From: Candidatus Excrementavichristensenella intestinipullorum
Lineage (GTDB): Bacteria > Bacillota > Clostridia > Christensenellales > Aristaeellaceae
DNA: 44,377 nt
Reading direction: 5' to 3'
Assembly (NCBI GenBank): GCA_018711685.1
Contig: DVHZ01000075.1
Coordinates: forward strand, 1-44,377
Shown here one piece after another: positions 41,832 to 44,377 of the stretch. Every line of letters starts with the position of its first letter. Position 1 is the first letter of the stretch. The translations under genes were made by a program, and so were the position numbers. The notes below the pieces were generated by a model. It was given only the letters and a program-made list of their open reading frames with translations. It was not told the origin of the DNA and searched no databases.

Positions 41832-42664
41832 GCCACGTATACGCCCAGGGCAGTCCCTTTCAGTCGGCGGCGGTGCAGGACGTGAGCTTTACCCTGGGCG
41901 AGGGGGAGCTGGTGGGGCTGATCGGCCACACCGGCAGCGGCAAGAGCACCCTGGTGCAGCACTTAAACGGGCTGGTGAAGCCCACCTCGGGCACGGTGCT
42001 GGTGGACGGCATGGACCTGTGGGCCAAGGGGACCGACCTGCGGGCGGTGCGCAAGAAGGTGGGGCTGGTGTTCCAGTATCCGGAATACCAGCTGTTTGAG
42101 GAGACGGTGCTCAAGGACATCGCCTTCGGCCCCCGGAACCTGGGCCTTTCCGAGGCCCAGGCCCAGGAGCGGGCCCGGGAGGCGGCCCAGGCGGTGAACC
42201 TGCCCGAGGAGGTGCTGGAGCGCTCCCCCTTCGACCTGTCCGGCGGCCAGAAGCGCCGGGTTGCCATCGCCGGGGTGCTGGCCATGCATCCCCGCACCCT
42301 GATCCTGGACGAGCCCGCCGCGGGGCTGGACCCCTCCGGGCGGCGGGAAATGCTTGCCCTGCTCAAGGCGCTCCACGGCCGGGGCATGACGTTGGTGATG
42401 GTGTCCCATTCCATGACCGACGTGAGCCGGCTGTGCAAGCGGGTGCTGGTGATGAACCAGGGCCGGCTGGTCATGGACGGCGCGCCGGGAGAGGTGTTCG
42501 GCCGGGCGGCGGAGCTGAAGGCCATGGGCCTGGGCCTGCCCCGGGGCGCGGAACTGGCGCTGCGGCTGCGGGAGGCGGGCTTTCCCCTGCCCCAGGGCCT
42601 GTGGCGCATGGAGGACGTGGAGCAGGCCATCCTGGCGGCGCTGAAGGGAGGGACGCAGGCATGA
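41807..42664 (+). CDS. ecfA2: ECF transporter ATP-binding subunit EcfA2
   Basis: A 285-residue ABC ATPase forming the heterodimer with EcfA1. Walker [11 protein letters not shown]-loop region [22 protein letters not shown], signature [13 protein letters not shown] and Walker [13 protein letters not shown] (the EcfA2 type). The likely start is GTG at 41807 ([12 protein letters not shown]), 25 bp inside ecfA1; the ribosome site is weak (GGTGGTGGAA), so translation may depend on coupling to ecfA1. The long frame reaching back to 41219 only shadows ecfA1. The stop overlaps ecfT by 4 bp. Confidence 0.95.
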   Translation: MPIEVKNLSHVYAQGSPFQSAAVQDVSFTLGEGELVGLIGHTGSGKSTLVQHLNGLVKPTSGTVLVDGMDLWAKGTDLRAVRKKVGLVFQYPEYQLFEETVLKDIAFGPRNLGLSEAQAQERAREAAQAVNLPEEVLERSPFDLSGGQKRRVAIAGVLAMHPRTLILDEPAAGLDPSGRREMLALLKALHGRGMTLVMVSHSMTDVSRLCKRVLVMNQGRLVMDGAPGEVFGRAAELKAMGLGLPRGAELALRLREAGFPLPQGLWRMEDVEQAILAALKGGTQA

Positions 42665-43455
42665 TGAACATCACCCTGGGGCAGTTTTACCCCGGCGATT
42701 CCCTGCTGCACCGCATGGACCCGCGCACCAAGATATTGCTCACCGTAGCCATGATCGTCACGGTGTTCCTGGTGCGGGGCTTTCTGGGGTATGTGGCGCT
42801 GTTTTTGTACATCGCCGCGGCGGCCCGGGCGGCCAAGGTGAGTTTGAAGGTGCTGGCCAAGGGCATCAAGCCCATCCTCTTTATCATCCTGCTCACCTTC
42901 TTCCTCAACGTGTTTTTCGCCGCCGGGGAGGACGTGATCTTTGCCTGGAAGTTCATCACCGTGTCCTGGACCGGGGTAAAGATGGCCGTATACATGGCCC
43001 TGCGCCTCATCCTGCTGGTGCTGGGCACCCAGCTGCTCACCCTGACCACCTCCCCCATCGCCCTCACCGACGGGCTGGAGCGCTTGTTCCGGCCCATGTC
43101 CCGCATCGGCTTTCCCGCCCACGAGCTGGCCATGATGATGTCCATCGCCCTGCGGTTCATCCCCACCCTGCTGGAGGAGGCGGACAAGATCATGAAGGCC
43201 CAGAAGGCCCGGGGCGCCGATTTTGAGAGCGGCACCCTGATCCAGCGGGCCCGGGCCATGCTGCCCCTGCTGGTGCCCCTGTTCGTGTCCGCCTTCCGCC
43301 GGGCGGACGAGCTGGCCCTGGCCATGGAGGCCCGCTGCTATCGGGGGGGCGAGCACAGGACCCGGCTCAAGGTGCTGCGCTTTTCCGCGCTGGACGGCTG
43401 GACCGCCCTGTCCATGGCCGCCCTCATCGTGCTGGTGGTGTGGCTGCCCATATGA
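42661..43455 (+). CDS. ecfT: ECF transporter transmembrane subunit EcfT
   Basis: A 264-residue membrane scaffold that links the two ATPases to exchangeable S-components. It opens with the family sequence GQFYPGDSLLHRMDPRTKILLTV, has about five membrane segments, and carries both coupling helices with the A-R-G type motifs: QKARGADF and MEARCYRGG. The ATG overlaps the ecfA2 stop by 4 bp, and its stop overlaps truA by 4 bp. Confidence 0.96.
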   Translation: MMNITLGQFYPGDSLLHRMDPRTKILLTVAMIVTVFLVRGFLGYVALFLYIAAAARAAKVSLKVLAKGIKPILFIILLTFFLNVFFAAGEDVIFAWKFITVSWTGVKMAVYMALRLILLVLGTQLLTLTTSPIALTDGLERLFRPMSRIGFPAHELAMMMSIALRFIPTLLEEADKIMKAQKARGADFESGTLIQRARAMLPLLVPLFVSAFRRADELALAMEARCYRGGEHRTRLKVLRFSALDGWTALSMAALIVLVVWLPI

Positions 43456-44186
43456 GGATCAAGCTCACCCTGGAGTACGACGGGACCGCCTACGCGGGCT
43501 GGCAGCGCCAGCAAAATGCCCTGGCGGTACAGCAGGTGGTGGAAGAGGCCCTCGCCCGCCTCACCGGGGAGGCGGTTGGGGTGACCGGGGCCAGCCGTAC
43601 CGACGCGGGGGTCCACGCCCTGGGGCAGGTGGCCCATTTCGATACCCATAGCCCTATCCCCCCGGAAAAATTCGCCTTTGCCCTCAATACCATGCTCCCC
43701 GCCGACGTGCGGGTATCCTCCAGCGGCCCTGCCGCGCCCGACTTTCACGCCCGCTTTTCCGCCCGGGGCAAGCGCTACCGCTACCTGATGTACGACGCCA
43801 CCCACGCCAGCGCCCTGTATCGGGGCCTGTGCGCCCACAGCATCTATCCCCTGGATGTGGACAGGATGGACCGGGAGGCCGCCTGCATGGTGGGCACCCA
43901 TGACTTTTCCGCCTTCGCCGCCAGCGGTTCCACCGTAAAGGATACGGTGCGCACCATCACCCGATGCCAGGTGGTCCGGCGTCAGCCCTTCGTGGTCCTC
44001 ACCGTGGAGGGGAACGGCTTTTTGTACAACATGGTGCGCATCCTGGCGGGTACCCTGATGGGGGTGGGCAGCGGCAAACTGGCCCCCGGCGCCGTGGCCC
44101 GGGCCCTGGAAACCGGGGACCGGCTGGCCCTGGGCCCCACCGCGCCGCCCCAGGGGCTCACCTTGATGGAGGTCTTTTACCCCTAA
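43452..44186 (+). CDS. truA: tRNA pseudouridine(38-40) synthase TruA
   Basis: A 244-residue enzyme that modifies the anticodon arm of many tRNAs. It opens RIKLTLEYDGTAYAGWQRQ, has the catalytic Asp51 in GASRTDAGVHALGQVAHF, and GNGFLYNMVRILAGTLMGVG near the C-terminus. The start ATG overlaps ecfT by 4 bp, the common ecfA-ecfA'-ecfT-truA order in Firmicutes. The last 98 bases of the gene are part of the exact inverted repeat at the window end. Confidence 0.97.
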   Translation: MRIKLTLEYDGTAYAGWQRQQNALAVQQVVEEALARLTGEAVGVTGASRTDAGVHALGQVAHFDTHSPIPPEKFAFALNTMLPADVRVSSSGPAAPDFHARFSARGKRYRYLMYDATHASALYRGLCAHSIYPLDVDRMDREAACMVGTHDFSAFAASGSTVKDTVRTITRCQVVRRQPFVVLTVEGNGFLYNMVRILAGTLMGVGSGKLAPGAVARALETGDRLALGPTAPPQGLTLMEVFYP

Positions 44187-44377
44187 CCTGGCCGGATGAA
44201 CCCGGTTCCTCCGGCGCTTCTCCACACCCGTACCCCCAAAGGTTCCCCGGGGAACCCGGGGGACCCGGCGGCGGCCAGGTTAGGGGTAAAAGACCTCCAT
44301 CAAGGTGAGCCCCTGGGGCGGCGCGGTGGGGCCCAGGGCCAGCCGGTCCCCGGTTTCCAGGGCCCGGGCCACGGCGC
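44089..44377. repeat. 106-bp perfect inverted repeat at the window end, copying the 3' end of truA
   Basis: Positions 44089-44194 (the truA 3' end and eight bases beyond) are matched without a mismatch by the reverse complement of 44272-44377. The 77-bp spacer contains the palindrome GGTTCCCCGGGGAACC. The right arm runs to the last base of the window. Such a fold-back at a sequence end is typical of amplification chimeras or assembly errors; a real inverted duplication is the alternative. Confidence 0.95.

Overview
The window looks like chromosomal DNA from a GC-rich member of the Clostridia (Bacillota). The evidence is a CIRCE operator before groES-groEL, a probable tetrahydrofolate riboswitch before a FolT-type ECF substrate-binding subunit, the short HisG + HisZ arrangement, an EcfA-EcfA'-EcfT-truA cluster, strong AAGGAGG ribosome sites and sigma-A type promoters. 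Secreted proteins with Big_2 domains and proline/serine/threonine linkers fit a gut clostridial lineage, but I cannot place it more finely. No tRNA, rRNA, transposase, integrase, phage gene or CRISPR array was seen.

Layout. Positions 1-1.2 kb: the 5' part of ftsH behind a small unknown gene (minus strand), with a TetR regulator upstream and a near-perfect palindrome on the promoter between them. 2.3-3.5 kb: riboswitch-controlled folT. 3.65-6.1 kb: metY-metA (homocysteine synthesis by the O-acetylhomoserine route), preceded by a 197-nt leader with a well-initiated 25-codon reading frame and an intrinsic terminator; this is the best candidate for an undescribed regulatory element. 6.3-9.6 kb: a MATE exporter, a 51-residue zinc-ribbon protein with its own terminator, and a secreted Big_2-caspase protein. 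9.8-11.9 kb: a LysR regulator divergent from a two-gene chromate-type transporter. 12.0-14.0 kb: CIRCE-groES-groEL. 14.6-20.8 kb: a membrane-anchored repeat-domain protein, a DUF2461 protein, a phosphohexomutase and transketolase. 21.0-23.0 kb: an M13 lipoprotein metallopeptidase.

23.2-30.6 kb: a compact operon hisZ-G-D-C-B-H-A-F-IE with overlapping or nearly touching genes, covering every histidine step except histidinol-phosphate phosphatase. 30.8-31.7 kb: a YitT-family membrane protein. 32.0-36.0 kb: an ECF-type sigma factor with a membrane-anchored partner, then a leader containing a degenerate ~22-bp tandem repeat, a PAS-CPBP fusion protein and a YwaF-like membrane protein that probably starts at ATT. 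36.3-40.8 kb (minus strand): an endonuclease IV-like TIM barrel and the glycolytic genes pgk-tpiA-gpmI. 41.0-44.2 kb: divergent ecfA1-ecfA2-ecfT-truA. The shared EcfAA'T module could energise the FolT encoded at 2.3 kb.

The last 106 bases are an exact reverse complement of the 3' end of truA with a 77-bp spacer. Because this lies at the very end of the window it may be an assembly or amplification fold-back and should be checked before any biological reading.
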